A stretch of 17,153 nt of DNA from an uncultured Lachnospiraceae bacterium (lineage in GTDB: Bacteria; Bacillota_A; Clostridia; Lachnospirales; Lachnospiraceae): assembly GCA_947175285.1 (NCBI GenBank), contig CAMWMM010000036.1, forward strand, positions 1-17,153, in the 5' to 3' direction. How positions within the stretch are numbered: the stretch's first letter is position 1; each line of letters begins with the position of its first letter. This document shows positions 7,677 to 15,911 of the stretch, piece after piece. The translations under genes were made by a program, and so were the position numbers. The notes under the pieces were generated by a model. It was not told the DNA's origin and searched no databases. It saw nothing but the letters and a program-made list of their open reading frames with translations.

Positions 7677-8714
7677 CTAAGTATAACATAAGACCTCATT
7701 AGCAATCTCAGCACTCTCATCCGTAATCTCCATACTGAGTAATTGTAACAGCAAGCGGTCTCTGCTTCCCAAGTCGCCATCATGCTTTATGTATTTGTTC
7801 TGTTTGATATCAGGAAAGAGTTTCAGTGTCATATCTATCAGAAACTGAAATTCTTCTTTTGTTATAACACAGCCTTTTCTGAGCGGCATTCTAATGCTCA
7901 GCCCCAATCCCCATCGGAAAAATACATACTCTAATTCCTGATAATATTTTTGTAAAAGACCTCTTTTTTCCAAATCTTCCATGAGAATCATCCATACCTG
8001 CGGATTATCCCATTTATGCTCTCTTTCCCAGTCACTCCATGTCGTACTTCCTTCTGAAAGATAGCAAATATATAGCTGCTCGTCCAAAAAATAATGTTTT
8101 TTCTCATATAAACGTACCGGCACAGCAAAAGAAGGCTCCTCAAAAATTAGATGTTCTGCAAATATAATATGGTTTTCCTTAAGTAAAGATAATCTGTACA
8201 TTTTGGCCTGTGAACCATAAGAAAATCTATCTGACACATTCATAATAAAGGTTTTCTTTTTCTCTTCCGTATCTATTTCAATTAACTGATCTTTTCCACC
8301 ATTCTCTGTCAATACAGAAACTTCCCGTTCCTTTACATTTTTTATTAAAAATTCAACTACATCCACATCATACTTTTTAGCAGTACAATAACAGCGCTCT
8401 AACGTTTCTTCTAACAACCAGTCATCTGCATCGCAAAAAATGAGATACTCACCACTTGCGTAAGAAACTCCTACATTTCTCGCCCCACCCTGTCGAAGAT
8501 TCTGCTCTAAATTAATTGCCATAATGGTATCCGGATATTTTTGCTCGTATTCCGCAATTATCTTCCAAGTCGCTCCATCATCTGTAGAAGCATCATTTAC
8601 AAGAATAATTTCTATATTTTCTAACCCTATCGTCTGATGAAGCAACTGCTGTATACATTTATCCAAATACATAGATGCATTATAGCAAGGAACCACTACA
8701 CTAACCTTTTTCAT
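7677..8714 (-). CDS. GT2 glycosyltransferase, second of a tandem pair
   Basis: The 345-residue protein has a GT-A fold of family 2: KKVSVVVPCYN (2-12), LVNDASTDDGATW (38-50), LEQNLRQGGARNVG (69-82), and the DxD-type CDADDW (94-99). The C-terminal half (about 150-345) is mostly helical, is shared with its neighbour at 8749-9789, and probably shapes the acceptor site. The two copies look about three quarters identical by eye, and one stretch near residues 227-260 is almost invariant even at DNA level. The start has GGAGGAG about 10 nt upstream, and 34 nt separate it from the preceding copy. The pair interrupts the run of GT-B genes, as if a GT2 gene was inserted and then doubled. The donor sugar is unknown. 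Confidence 0.9.
   Translation of the reverse strand: MKKVSVVVPCYNASMYLDKCIQQLLHQTIGLENIEIILVNDASTDDGATWKIIAEYEQKYPDTIMAINLEQNLRQGGARNVGVSYASGEYLIFCDADDWLLEETLERCYCTAKKYDVDVVEFLIKNVKEREVSVLTENGGKDQLIEIDTEEKKKTFIMNVSDRFSYGSQAKMYRLSLLKENHIIFAEHLIFEEPSFAVPVRLYEKKHYFLDEQLYICYLSEGSTTWSDWEREHKWDNPQVWMILMEDLEKRGLLQKYYQELEYVFFRWGLGLSIRMPLRKGCVITKEEFQFLIDMTLKLFPDIKQNKYIKHDGDLGSRDRLLLQLLSMEITDESAEIANEVLCYT
7935..8036. repeat. 102-nt near-identical repeat, copy A (second GT2 gene)
   Basis: This stretch differs from 9010-9111 at only 4 of 102 bases, and the encoded residues are the same. The surrounding gene sequence is clearly less similar, which suggests recent exchange or unusually strong constraint. 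Confidence 0.85.
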
Positions 8715-8748
8715 ATCTATCCACTCCTCCTCTTACCCACTTAATACC

Positions 8749-9789
8749 TCATATGCATTGCTTCAAAACCTCATTCGCAACTTGTACACTTTCATCTGTA
8801 AACTCCATATCCAACAATTGCAGCAATATACAATCTCCGCTTTGCGGTCCCTCATCACGTTTCATATATTGATTTTCCCTAATATCAGGAAAAAACCGCA
8901 ATGTCATATTGACCAAAAACTGTAATTCTTCTTTCGATATAGCACAGCCTTTTCTAAGAGGCATTCTAAGACTTAGTCCCAATCCCCAATGAAAAAATAA
9001 ATATTCCAGTTCCTGATAATATTTCTGTAAAAGACCTCTTTTTTCCAAATCTTCCATAAGAATCATCCATACCTGCGGATTATCCCACTTATGCTCTCTT
9101 TCCCAATCACTTCGCATAGTGCTTCCTGCTGCCAAATACCAAACATAAAGCTGCTCGTCCAGAAAATAATGCTTTTTCTCATATAAACGCAACGGTACTA
9201 CAAAAGATGGTTCCTCGCAAATTAAATGTTCTGCAAATACAATATGATTTTCCTGAATCAAAGATAGTCTATATAGCTTAACCTGAGAACCATTAGAAAA
9301 TTCATTGGTCACATTCATAAGAAATGCCTTTCTTTTTTCCTCCGCATCAAGTTCTATCAACCGGCTTTTTATTCCTTTCTCTAATGGTACACGAGCTTCC
9401 CTCTCTCTCACATTCTTTCCCCGAAACTCAACTACATCTGCATCATATTCTTTCGCTGCCTGATAACAATGATCCAGTGCTTCTTCCAACAACCAGTCAT
9501 CTGCATCACAAAAAATAAGATACTCTCCACTCGCGTAAGAAACTCCTACATTTCTTGCTCCGCCTTGCCGAAGATTCTGCTCTAAATTAATTACCATAAT
9601 AGTCTCCGGATATTTCTGCTCATATCCTGTGATCAGTTCCCATGTCTTACCTTCATCTGTAGACGCATCATTGACCAGAATAATTTCCATATTCTCCATA
9701 CCGATTGTCTGATGCAAAAGCTGCTGTATACATTTATCCAAATATTTTGCTGCATTATAACAAGGAACTACTACACTGACTTTCTTCAT
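8749..9789 (-). CDS. GT2 glycosyltransferase, first of a tandem pair
   Basis: The 346-residue protein is a family 2 glycosyltransferase: KKVSVVVPCYNAAKY at the N-terminus, LVNDASTDEGKTW (38-50), RQGGARNVGVSYASGEY (74-90) and CDADDW (94-99) for metal and nucleotide binding. The C-terminal helical half matches the neighbouring copy and residues 150-345 of the protein at 2670-4160. The start lies 4 nt after the stop of the preceding GT-B gene, with AGGAG 12 nt upstream. Differences from its twin concentrate around residues 120-150 and at the extreme C-terminus, so the two enzymes may use the same donor with different acceptors. That is inference from paralogy, not from any residue known to set specificity. 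Confidence 0.9.
   Translation of the reverse strand: MKKVSVVVPCYNAAKYLDKCIQQLLHQTIGMENMEIILVNDASTDEGKTWELITGYEQKYPETIMVINLEQNLRQGGARNVGVSYASGEYLIFCDADDWLLEEALDHCYQAAKEYDADVVEFRGKNVREREARVPLEKGIKSRLIELDAEEKRKAFLMNVTNEFSNGSQVKLYRLSLIQENHIVFAEHLICEEPSFVVPLRLYEKKHYFLDEQLYVWYLAAGSTMRSDWEREHKWDNPQVWMILMEDLEKRGLLQKYYQELEYLFFHWGLGLSLRMPLRKGCAISKEELQFLVNMTLRFFPDIRENQYMKRDEGPQSGDCILLQLLDMEFTDESVQVANEVLKQCI
9010..9111. repeat. 102-nt near-identical repeat, copy B (first GT2 gene)
   Basis: Partner of 7935-8036, at the same position in the tandem GT2 gene. The two copies are 1075 nt apart in direct orientation. Confidence 0.85.
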
Positions 9790-9793
9790 CTAT

Positions 9794-10993
9794 TCATCTT
9801 TCTCCTTCTTCTACCCACTCCATAAGCTGCTTTAACTTCTTCTCATATGTATAGCAGTTCAGTACTTTCTTACACCCGGCATGGGCAATTTGCTCTCTTT
9901 CTCCATCATGGGCAAGGTAATATGCTGCTTTTTCCATTAATTCTTCCGGCGACCTAAACATAACAATCTCTTTATCTTCTTCAAATAACTCTGCAGTTTC
10001 CGGACAGTAACTCGTCAACATAAAGCCGCCCGCACCCATAATATCAAACACTCTAAGCGGCGTCCCTCTCTCAATTCCTCTTAAAGAAATATTCAGATTA
10101 ATCTTACTGCCTGCATAAATAATGGAAAGCGCCTCACCGGCTTCTACCGGCGGCATAACCTTTAGCCCAGAATGTGCAAACGCATCTCCGATATTACTAT
10201 CTGTATAAAATGCCACGTTTTCCCACTGTTCCGCCAATAAATTCAAACAGCATATTCTTTCAACATTAGCAATTTTTCCAACCAAATACCGCATTTCAAA
10301 AAAGCGTTCATCTGCAAGCCTGTCTTTATAAGGATTTTCTACTCTGAAATCAGGACTTACCATTTTTATATAGTCTAAAATTTCTTTATTCACTGTACCA
10401 TATATCTGATTGCCGCCATTCCACTTAAACGCAGCCTCATACATAATACTGGTGAAATACTCCTGCATATTTAACGGTATGCTTTTTACATATTTATCAT
10501 ATAAATTCCATTCATACAGTCTGCCGACAAAACTAATATCATGAATATAGTTTCCGCCTAGCTTCCGTTTTACATCCCAGCGCTCCACACTGTCTTTTTC
10601 AACTGCAAGCGGCTGATATAATACATGTTTTGCTCCATTTGCCTTAAATCTTTCATAATCCAGCTTATCGAATGTTGAAACCCAAAGATTATCTGATTTG
10701 CTCAAATCAGTAAGCATCGGCAAGCATGGAGCATCCCATAAGATAGCAATATATTTTATTTCAGTTCTATTTGCCGCAGCCAAAAGATTATAAAGCATAT
10801 GTATGGACAGCAGATGAGTAATTGCGTTTTCCTGAATATATGTAGTCAGTTCCTGAATCTCTTCCTCAACTAATCGGAAATCACTCTGTTCTCCAAAATA
10901 TTCATCTACTTTATATCCCAGTTTTCTTACCGTATAAACAATATCTTTCGAATCAGTCTTTCCATACACATATAAAATCTTCACGTCATCCAC
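9794..10993 (-). CDS. CgeB-like GT-B glycosyltransferase, array copy 3 (GTG start)
   Basis: I place the start at a GTG (10991-10993) whose G is also the last base of the upstream TAG (TAGTG), with AGAGGAAGG 6 nt upstream. This gives 399 residues beginning MDDVKILYVYGK, in register with the other copies. An ATG at 11014 would add seven residues and overlap the previous gene by 22 nt. Family marks are ILWDAPC, SFVGRLYEWNLYD, EAAFKWNGGNQIYG, GSKINLNISLRGIERG, TPLRVFDIMGAGGF and ETAELFEEDKEIVMF. Two positions differ from the other copies: TPLRVFDIM where they have TPQR followed by an MD pair, and WNGG where they have WDG. It shares ERGT with copy 2 and a C-terminal tail (EKAAYYLAHD, CYTYEKKLK) with copy 1. 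The predicted role is transfer of a sugar to the growing glycan in the cytoplasm. Confidence 0.9.
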   Translation of the reverse strand: MDDVKILYVYGKTDSKDIVYTVRKLGYKVDEYFGEQSDFRLVEEEIQELTTYIQENAITHLLSIHMLYNLLAAANRTEIKYIAILWDAPCLPMLTDLSKSDNLWVSTFDKLDYERFKANGAKHVLYQPLAVEKDSVERWDVKRKLGGNYIHDISFVGRLYEWNLYDKYVKSIPLNMQEYFTSIMYEAAFKWNGGNQIYGTVNKEILDYIKMVSPDFRVENPYKDRLADERFFEMRYLVGKIANVERICCLNLLAEQWENVAFYTDSNIGDAFAHSGLKVMPPVEAGEALSIIYAGSKINLNISLRGIERGTPLRVFDIMGAGGFMLTSYCPETAELFEEDKEIVMFRSPEELMEKAAYYLAHDGEREQIAHAGCKKVLNCYTYEKKLKQLMEWVEEGER

Positions 10994-12192
10994 TATACGC
11001 CTTCCTCTATCCACTCCATAAGTTCTCTCAATTTCTTCTCATAAGTATAACAACTTATCACTTTTTCATAACCAGCCTGCGCTATCTGCCTGCGCTCATC
11101 ATCGTGCGATAAGTAATATCCCGCTTTCTCCATCAATTCCTCCGGGTTTTTGAACATCACAATTTCCTTATCCTCTTCAAACAATTCTGCTGTTTCCGGA
11201 CTATATGATGAGAGCATAAAGCCTCCGGCTCCCATAATATCCATAACCCTTTGCGGTGTTCCTCTCTCTATTCCTCTCAGTGTAATATTCAAATTTATTT
11301 TACTTCCTGCATAAACAAGCGAAGTCGCTTGTCCATATTCCACCATAGGGCCCAAAACAACATTTTTCAGTTTTTCTTTCGCAGCTTCCTGACTGCCGGT
11401 ATATAAAGCAACGGAATAGCTTTCCGCTAATAAATTTAAAACTGCTATTCTTTCTATATTGGCAACTTTTCTTGATAAACATAATCCGTCAAAATATATC
11501 GTATCATCAATATCCTGCCTGTTTGAAATAGTAAAATCCGGATTGATTAATTGAAGATATGCAATCATTTCTTTATCCGTCTTACCATATATTCTGTTAA
11601 TGCCATCCCACTTAAATGCAGCCTCTTCAAAAATGCTGTTGAAATAGCGCTGTATATTGGGGGGGAATCCGACTGCAAAATCATCATAGGCATTTGTATC
11701 ATACAGACTGCCGATAAAGCTAATATCATGAATATACTGTCCCTGTAAAGTATCCTGTATCTCACGGTTCCATTTCATCAATTCTGTTTCATTAACCGAT
11801 AAGGGTTGGTATATAACGTGCTGAATTCCGTTCTTCAAAAATTTCTCATAGTCCATCTTATCAAATGTCGAAACCCATACATTATCTAATCTTCCCAATA
11901 CATTGTAAATAGACGTATAAGGAGCATCCCATAAAATAGAAATGTACCGGATTTTCATTTCATAGGACGCTAAAGCAGCATTCATAATAAAATAAATGGA
12001 TATTAAAAAATCAATATTATTCTCTTGAATATATGCTTCTAACTCTTTTACTCTGCCATCTTCTAACTGCGATGTTGGAACCGATTGCAAAGTAGGATAT
12101 TCTTCCGCATCATAACCTATTTTTCTCAATGCCTGTACGATATTATTTCCCGCCGCATTATTCACATCTCCATGCACATATAGAATTTTCAT
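10993..12192 (-). CDS. CgeB-like GT-B glycosyltransferase, array copy 2
   Basis: The 399-residue protein begins MKILYVHGDVNNAAGN. Its ATG abuts the TAA of the previous gene (TAAATG) and has AGAGG 8 nt upstream. It shows SILWDAPYTS, SFIGSLYDTNAYDD, EEAAFKWDGINRIYGKT, GSKINLNITLRGIERG, TPQRVMDIMGAGGF and ETAELFEEDKEIVMF. The first 45 residues diverge most from the other copies, with an inserted NNAAGN turn after the first strand, in the region expected to bind the acceptor. The C-terminal region is close to copies 1 and 3. Tight stop-start spacing on both sides suggests coupled translation with both neighbours. Substrate unknown. Confidence 0.9.
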   Translation of the reverse strand: MKILYVHGDVNNAAGNNIVQALRKIGYDAEEYPTLQSVPTSQLEDGRVKELEAYIQENNIDFLISIYFIMNAALASYEMKIRYISILWDAPYTSIYNVLGRLDNVWVSTFDKMDYEKFLKNGIQHVIYQPLSVNETELMKWNREIQDTLQGQYIHDISFIGSLYDTNAYDDFAVGFPPNIQRYFNSIFEEAAFKWDGINRIYGKTDKEMIAYLQLINPDFTISNRQDIDDTIYFDGLCLSRKVANIERIAVLNLLAESYSVALYTGSQEAAKEKLKNVVLGPMVEYGQATSLVYAGSKINLNITLRGIERGTPQRVMDIMGAGGFMLSSYSPETAELFEEDKEIVMFKNPEELMEKAGYYLSHDDERRQIAQAGYEKVISCYTYEKKLRELMEWIEEGV

Positions 12193-13374
12193 TTACTTTT
12201 CCTCTTCTTCTACCCAATCCATAAGTTTTTTCAATTTCTTCTCATAGGTGTAGCAGCTAAGAACCTTTCTGCACCCTGCACGTGCAATACACTCTCTTTC
12301 TTTATCATGAGCGAGATAATACGCCGCTTTCTCCATTAATTCCTCCGGTGTTCTGAACATGACAATTTCCTTATCTTCCTCAAACAATTCCGCTGTTTCC
12401 GAGCAATAATTTGTCAGTACAAAACCACCGGCGCCCAAAACATCCATAATTCTTTGAGGTGTTCCGCCTTCTATCCCTTTTAAAGATATATTTAAGTTAA
12501 TCTTACTTCCCGCAAAAACAATCGAACTCGCTTCTCCGGGTTCTACCGGAGGCATCACCTTCACATTAGGAAGCTGCTTCACAATATCATCGTCCTTATA
12601 CGTATACAATGTCACCGGAAATGATTCACTGAGTAAATTTAACGTGCAGATTCTTTCAATATTAGCAATTTTCCTAATCAGGTATTGTGTTTCAAAATAA
12701 CGGGTATCTTCTATATCGAATACATTGTCCAATTGGAAGTTCGGATTCACCAATTTGATATAATCCAATATTTCTTTTGCCGTCTTTCCATAAATATGGT
12801 TCCCACCGTCCCAGCAAAATGCTGCTTCTTCCAAAATACTCGTAAAATATTCTTGCAACGGTGCCGGAATTTCTTTTAAGTATTTATCATACAGATTATT
12901 TCCGTAAAGACTTCCCACGAAGCTGATTTCATTAAAATATTTTCCTCCCAGCTTCTTCTTCACATTCCATTTATGTACATCATCCTGATTCACGGTAAGC
13001 GGCTGATACAATATATGAGGAATCCCATCTGCTCGAAATCTCTCATAATCTAATTTATCAAATATGGAATACCAGATGTTTTCCAGCTTTCCAAAAACCG
13101 TATATGCTTTTATATACGGCGCATCCCATATAATCGAGACATATTTCCTATTGCTTTTATAAGCAGCAGCTGCAACATTATAAATCAAATGAATTGACAT
13201 AAAATGCGTGATACAATTTTTTTCGGCATAATCTATTAATTTATTGATATCCTCTTCGTTTAATACGTCATTATTATTTCCCAGATGATATTCCTTAACC
13301 TGATAACCTATTTTTCGCAGGTTATATACAACATCCTTCGTCTGCGCCATTCCATATACATATAAAATCTTCAT
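12193..13374 (-). CDS. CgeB-like GT-B glycosyltransferase, array copy 1 (first gene of operon)
   Basis: The 393-residue protein has two Rossmann-like halves. Residues 1-130 (DUF3880-like) include ILYVYGMAQTKD, SIIWDAPY (80-87) and ILYQPLTV (121-128). Residues 151-157 read SFVGSLY, followed by an acidic helical region with EEAAFCWDGGNHIYGKT (182-198) found in every copy of the array. The C-terminal half (about 285-393, PF13524-like) has GSKINLNISLKGIEGG (289-304), GAGGF (314-318) and ETAELFEEDKEIVMF (326-340), the expected donor-nucleotide side. The start has GGAG 8 nt upstream. The gene is first in a twelve-gene minus-strand operon, so its promoter should lie in the AT-rich divergent gap to its right. 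CgeB is known from spore-coat glycosylation; related enzymes occur in flagellin and polysaccharide loci, so the name tells the fold rather than the pathway. Confidence 0.9.
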   Translation of the reverse strand: MKILYVYGMAQTKDVVYNLRKIGYQVKEYHLGNNNDVLNEEDINKLIDYAEKNCITHFMSIHLIYNVAAAAYKSNRKYVSIIWDAPYIKAYTVFGKLENIWYSIFDKLDYERFRADGIPHILYQPLTVNQDDVHKWNVKKKLGGKYFNEISFVGSLYGNNLYDKYLKEIPAPLQEYFTSILEEAAFCWDGGNHIYGKTAKEILDYIKLVNPNFQLDNVFDIEDTRYFETQYLIRKIANIERICTLNLLSESFPVTLYTYKDDDIVKQLPNVKVMPPVEPGEASSIVFAGSKINLNISLKGIEGGTPQRIMDVLGAGGFVLTNYCSETAELFEEDKEIVMFRTPEELMEKAAYYLAHDKERECIARAGCRKVLSCYTYEKKLKKLMDWVEEEEK

Positions 13375-13472
13375 TCATCATACTCCAAATCACTATCGTA
13401 AATTCTCACTATTTATAGTATAATAAAAAAAAATATAAAAGTAAAATGTTTCTGACAAAAGTGAGGAATCCT
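13375..13472. promoter_or_regulatory. Divergent AT-rich promoter region
   Basis: The 98 nt between the two divergent start codons are strongly AT-rich and should hold promoters for both the long minus-strand operon and the plus-strand gene. On the plus strand a perfect TATAAT lies at 13419-13424, but no good TTGACA is found 16-18 nt upstream. On the minus strand TATACT at 13417-13422 overlaps it. The two -10 candidates share bases, so the two directions may compete. Poly-A follows at 13425-13433. I cannot identify an operator or riboswitch. The start assignment of the plus-strand gene at 13473 places an earlier in-frame ATG (13446) in this leader. Confidence 0.35.
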
Positions 13473-15878
13473 ATGTCTGTTTCTATTTTCACAATAACCC
13501 ATGTACCTTTTACCCCTCCGGATAATTCAATTTATCTTCCACTGCAGGTTGGACATGCCCTCCACGATGACTATGGTTATCTTGGAGATGATACCGGAGA
13601 AAACATTTCCGATAAAAACCCATACTATAGTGAACTGACCGGTTTATACTGGATATGGAAAAATTATACATGCGCAGATTATCTGGGATTATGTCATTAC
13701 CGCAGATTTTTTTTTAATGAACGGGAAGAATTAATGACAGAATCTGATTATCTGAATATATTTTCCCAATATGATGTTATTGTGTCTAAGCCGCAATCCG
13801 GAGAATATGACTATCGGACTGTCTATGGGCGCTCTCACGATATTCGTAATCTGGATATGACGGGTGAAGTAATCAAAGAATTATACCCTGATTATTATAC
13901 GACATTTCAAGAAGTAATATCCGATAACCACTGCTATGTAGGTAATCTGTTTGCAGCGCCCAAAGAATTGTTTTTTTCTTATTGTGAATGGCTGTTCGAT
14001 ATCTTTTTTACTTTAGAACAGCGAATAGACGTAAGCAGCTATGACGACTATCATAAAAGAGTATTTGGCTTTCTTTCCGAGCAATTATTAATTGTCTGGA
14101 TTAAGCATAACCATCTCTCCTATTACGAGGCGAACTTTGGTCTATGTCAGGAAAAAGCGGAAACAATCTGCCTGAAACAGAATATAAAAGAATTTATCAA
14201 AAAAGGCGATATTGCCGGAGCATACAGCCATCTTTGCAGTACTTTGGACAAACGCCCTGACTTGCTGCTTAAAATGTCCGATTTTAATCAGGAATTACAA
14301 ACTATTGAACATATTCTCAATGTATGCCGAATGGAAGAAGACGCCGGATTTCCAACTTTACTGCAGTTTTCAAAAGAATTGGATATTCTGATCAAACATT
14401 TCCGTCTTCTTGTAATGATTCTGAAAAAAATTCAAAACAATACTGTTACAGAAGAGGAATTACAATACCTAATTGACTGTAAAATATCCTATATAGGGAT
14501 TGTTTATATTATGCAAAACGATAAACAGCTTACTGTTGCTCCATTGAAGCTGCTCAATCAGCTTGCTGTTATTTATGCAAATGCCGGTGTTTTCCTAACC
14601 GCTCTGTCTTTTCTGGAAGAAGCGCTGACAATTCGTGAGACAGATAGAACCACTCTGTCTAATATCGCAGTCATACTTCAAAATATGGGACAAGAAGATA
14701 TGGCGGAGGAATATCGGCAGCTGCTTGCACATTCTGCTTCCGATGTACTTAGAGTTGTAATTTTTACAGGCTCCGATATACCTATACTGGAATACATTGC
14801 CAAACAATACTATAATGCTTTTACATCCTGTGGGCATACTGTTCTGTTATTTGACAAACACTGCTTTGAAGAGAGCATGGACGCACTTTTTGTTTTCCAA
14901 AAAGAAGGGTTAGATTTTGCTGTCGTTTTCAATAACTCCTGCTTCCAGATGCGCCTGCAGTCCGGTGTAAGCCTTTGGGATACATGGAATATTCCATGCT
15001 ATAACATTATTGTTGACCATCCTATGTATTATTTTGAAACACTTGACTATGCACCGGAACATGGAATTGTTGTATGTGCCGATAAGTATCATACAGACTA
15101 CATTAAACGCTTTTACCCGTCTGTCAAAAAGACAGTTTTTCTTCCAACAGCAGGAGAATGTCTGAAACCTTATGAGGAATTAATGCCATTCGCATCCCGT
15201 CCTATTGATGTTCTTTTTATTGGAAGTTACAAATATCATTACGACGTTATTTATGATGAATTTGACAAGAAATTAGAACAAGAATTGTTAAGTCATCCCT
15301 CCAAGACTTTTGAAGAGACTTTAGAAGACTGTCTCCATGCAGATAATATATCTTTATCAGATGCCGAATTAAAAGAGTTTATTCAAAACCACCGTTTTGT
15401 AGATGTCAATACAAACGCTCTATTCCGCGCCCGTATTATGGAACTCCTCGTCAATGCAGGCATTCCTGTGACCGTCTATGGTAATGGCTGGGAATCTCTG
15501 GACATTTTCCATCATCCCTTTTTTATCTATAAAGGACTCATTTCCCCGGAAGATGGTATTATCTTAATGGAAAACAGCAAAATTGTTTTAAATCATATGG
15601 CATGGTTTAAAGCGGGCGCCAGTGAACGAATCTTTGAATCGATGTTACAAGGTGCAGTATCGCTTACAGATGAAAGCGCCTATTTGACAGAACATTTCCA
15701 AGACTGCGAATCAATTAAATTCTATCAGTTAGAATCTTTAGAAACTTTGCCGGAAATAGTTCGTACCCTGCTGTCTGATACAACATTATCTGAACAAATC
15801 AGAAAAAATGCATACCAGAAAGCAAGTATAGAACATACTTGGAAGAACAGAATTCAAATTTTACTAGAGAACTTTTGA
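13473..15878 (+). CDS. DUF4422 - helical module - CgeB-like GT-B fusion glycosyltransferase
   Basis: The 801-residue protein has three parts. Residues 1-225 match DUF4422, seen in capsule and polysaccharide glycosyltransferases: SIFTITHVPF near the N-terminus, YYSELTGLYWIWKN (51-64) and YLGLCHYRRFF (70-80). Residues 270-350 resemble the helical module of the proteins at 2670-4160 and 4183-5292, with TPR-like helices continuing to about 420 (GVFLTALSFLEEAL). Residues 425-801 are a divergent GT-B enzyme of the array family: NIIVDHPMYY (511-520) stands where the array has IIWDAPY, LFIGSY (581-586) where it has SFVGSLY, and a PF13524-like end with KAGASERIFESMLQG (713-727). I chose the ATG at 13473 (GAGG 6 nt upstream) over 13446, which has no ribosome binding site. 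It is the only plus-strand gene. It may catalyse two transfers in sequence, which is inference. Confidence 0.9.
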   Translation: MSVSIFTITHVPFTPPDNSIYLPLQVGHALHDDYGYLGDDTGENISDKNPYYSELTGLYWIWKNYTCADYLGLCHYRRFFFNEREELMTESDYLNIFSQYDVIVSKPQSGEYDYRTVYGRSHDIRNLDMTGEVIKELYPDYYTTFQEVISDNHCYVGNLFAAPKELFFSYCEWLFDIFFTLEQRIDVSSYDDYHKRVFGFLSEQLLIVWIKHNHLSYYEANFGLCQEKAETICLKQNIKEFIKKGDIAGAYSHLCSTLDKRPDLLLKMSDFNQELQTIEHILNVCRMEEDAGFPTLLQFSKELDILIKHFRLLVMILKKIQNNTVTEEELQYLIDCKISYIGIVYIMQNDKQLTVAPLKLLNQLAVIYANAGVFLTALSFLEEALTIRETDRTTLSNIAVILQNMGQEDMAEEYRQLLAHSASDVLRVVIFTGSDIPILEYIAKQYYNAFTSCGHTVLLFDKHCFEESMDALFVFQKEGLDFAVVFNNSCFQMRLQSGVSLWDTWNIPCYNIIVDHPMYYFETLDYAPEHGIVVCADKYHTDYIKRFYPSVKKTVFLPTAGECLKPYEELMPFASRPIDVLFIGSYKYHYDVIYDEFDKKLEQELLSHPSKTFEETLEDCLHADNISLSDAELKEFIQNHRFVDVNTNALFRARIMELLVNAGIPVTVYGNGWESLDIFHHPFFIYKGLISPEDGIILMENSKIVLNHMAWFKAGASERIFESMLQGAVSLTDESAYLTEHFQDCESIKFYQLESLETLPEIVRTLLSDTTLSEQIRKNAYQKASIEHTWKNRIQILLENF

Positions 15879-15911
15879 CTTGAAATTTCGAGTTATCATA
15901 CTTACCCAAAT

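Noticed and set aside
5430..9111. Repeated blocks that might mark an insertion sequence or integrative element.
   Set aside because: The repeats are coding segments of paralogous glycosyltransferases; there is no transposase, terminal inverted repeat or target duplication.
13399..13425. A TAAA followed after 15 nt by an AT-rich octamer, spaced like a flagellar sigma-28 promoter, upstream of the plus-strand gene.
   Set aside because: The -10 part (GTATAATA) matches the sigma-28 consensus GCCGATAA poorly, and TAAA is common in such AT-rich DNA, so the spacing is likely chance.
15881..15896. A short inverted repeat between the convergent stop codons, possibly a bidirectional terminator.
   Set aside because: The stem is about six base pairs with one G-U and low GC, and no U-tract follows on either strand.
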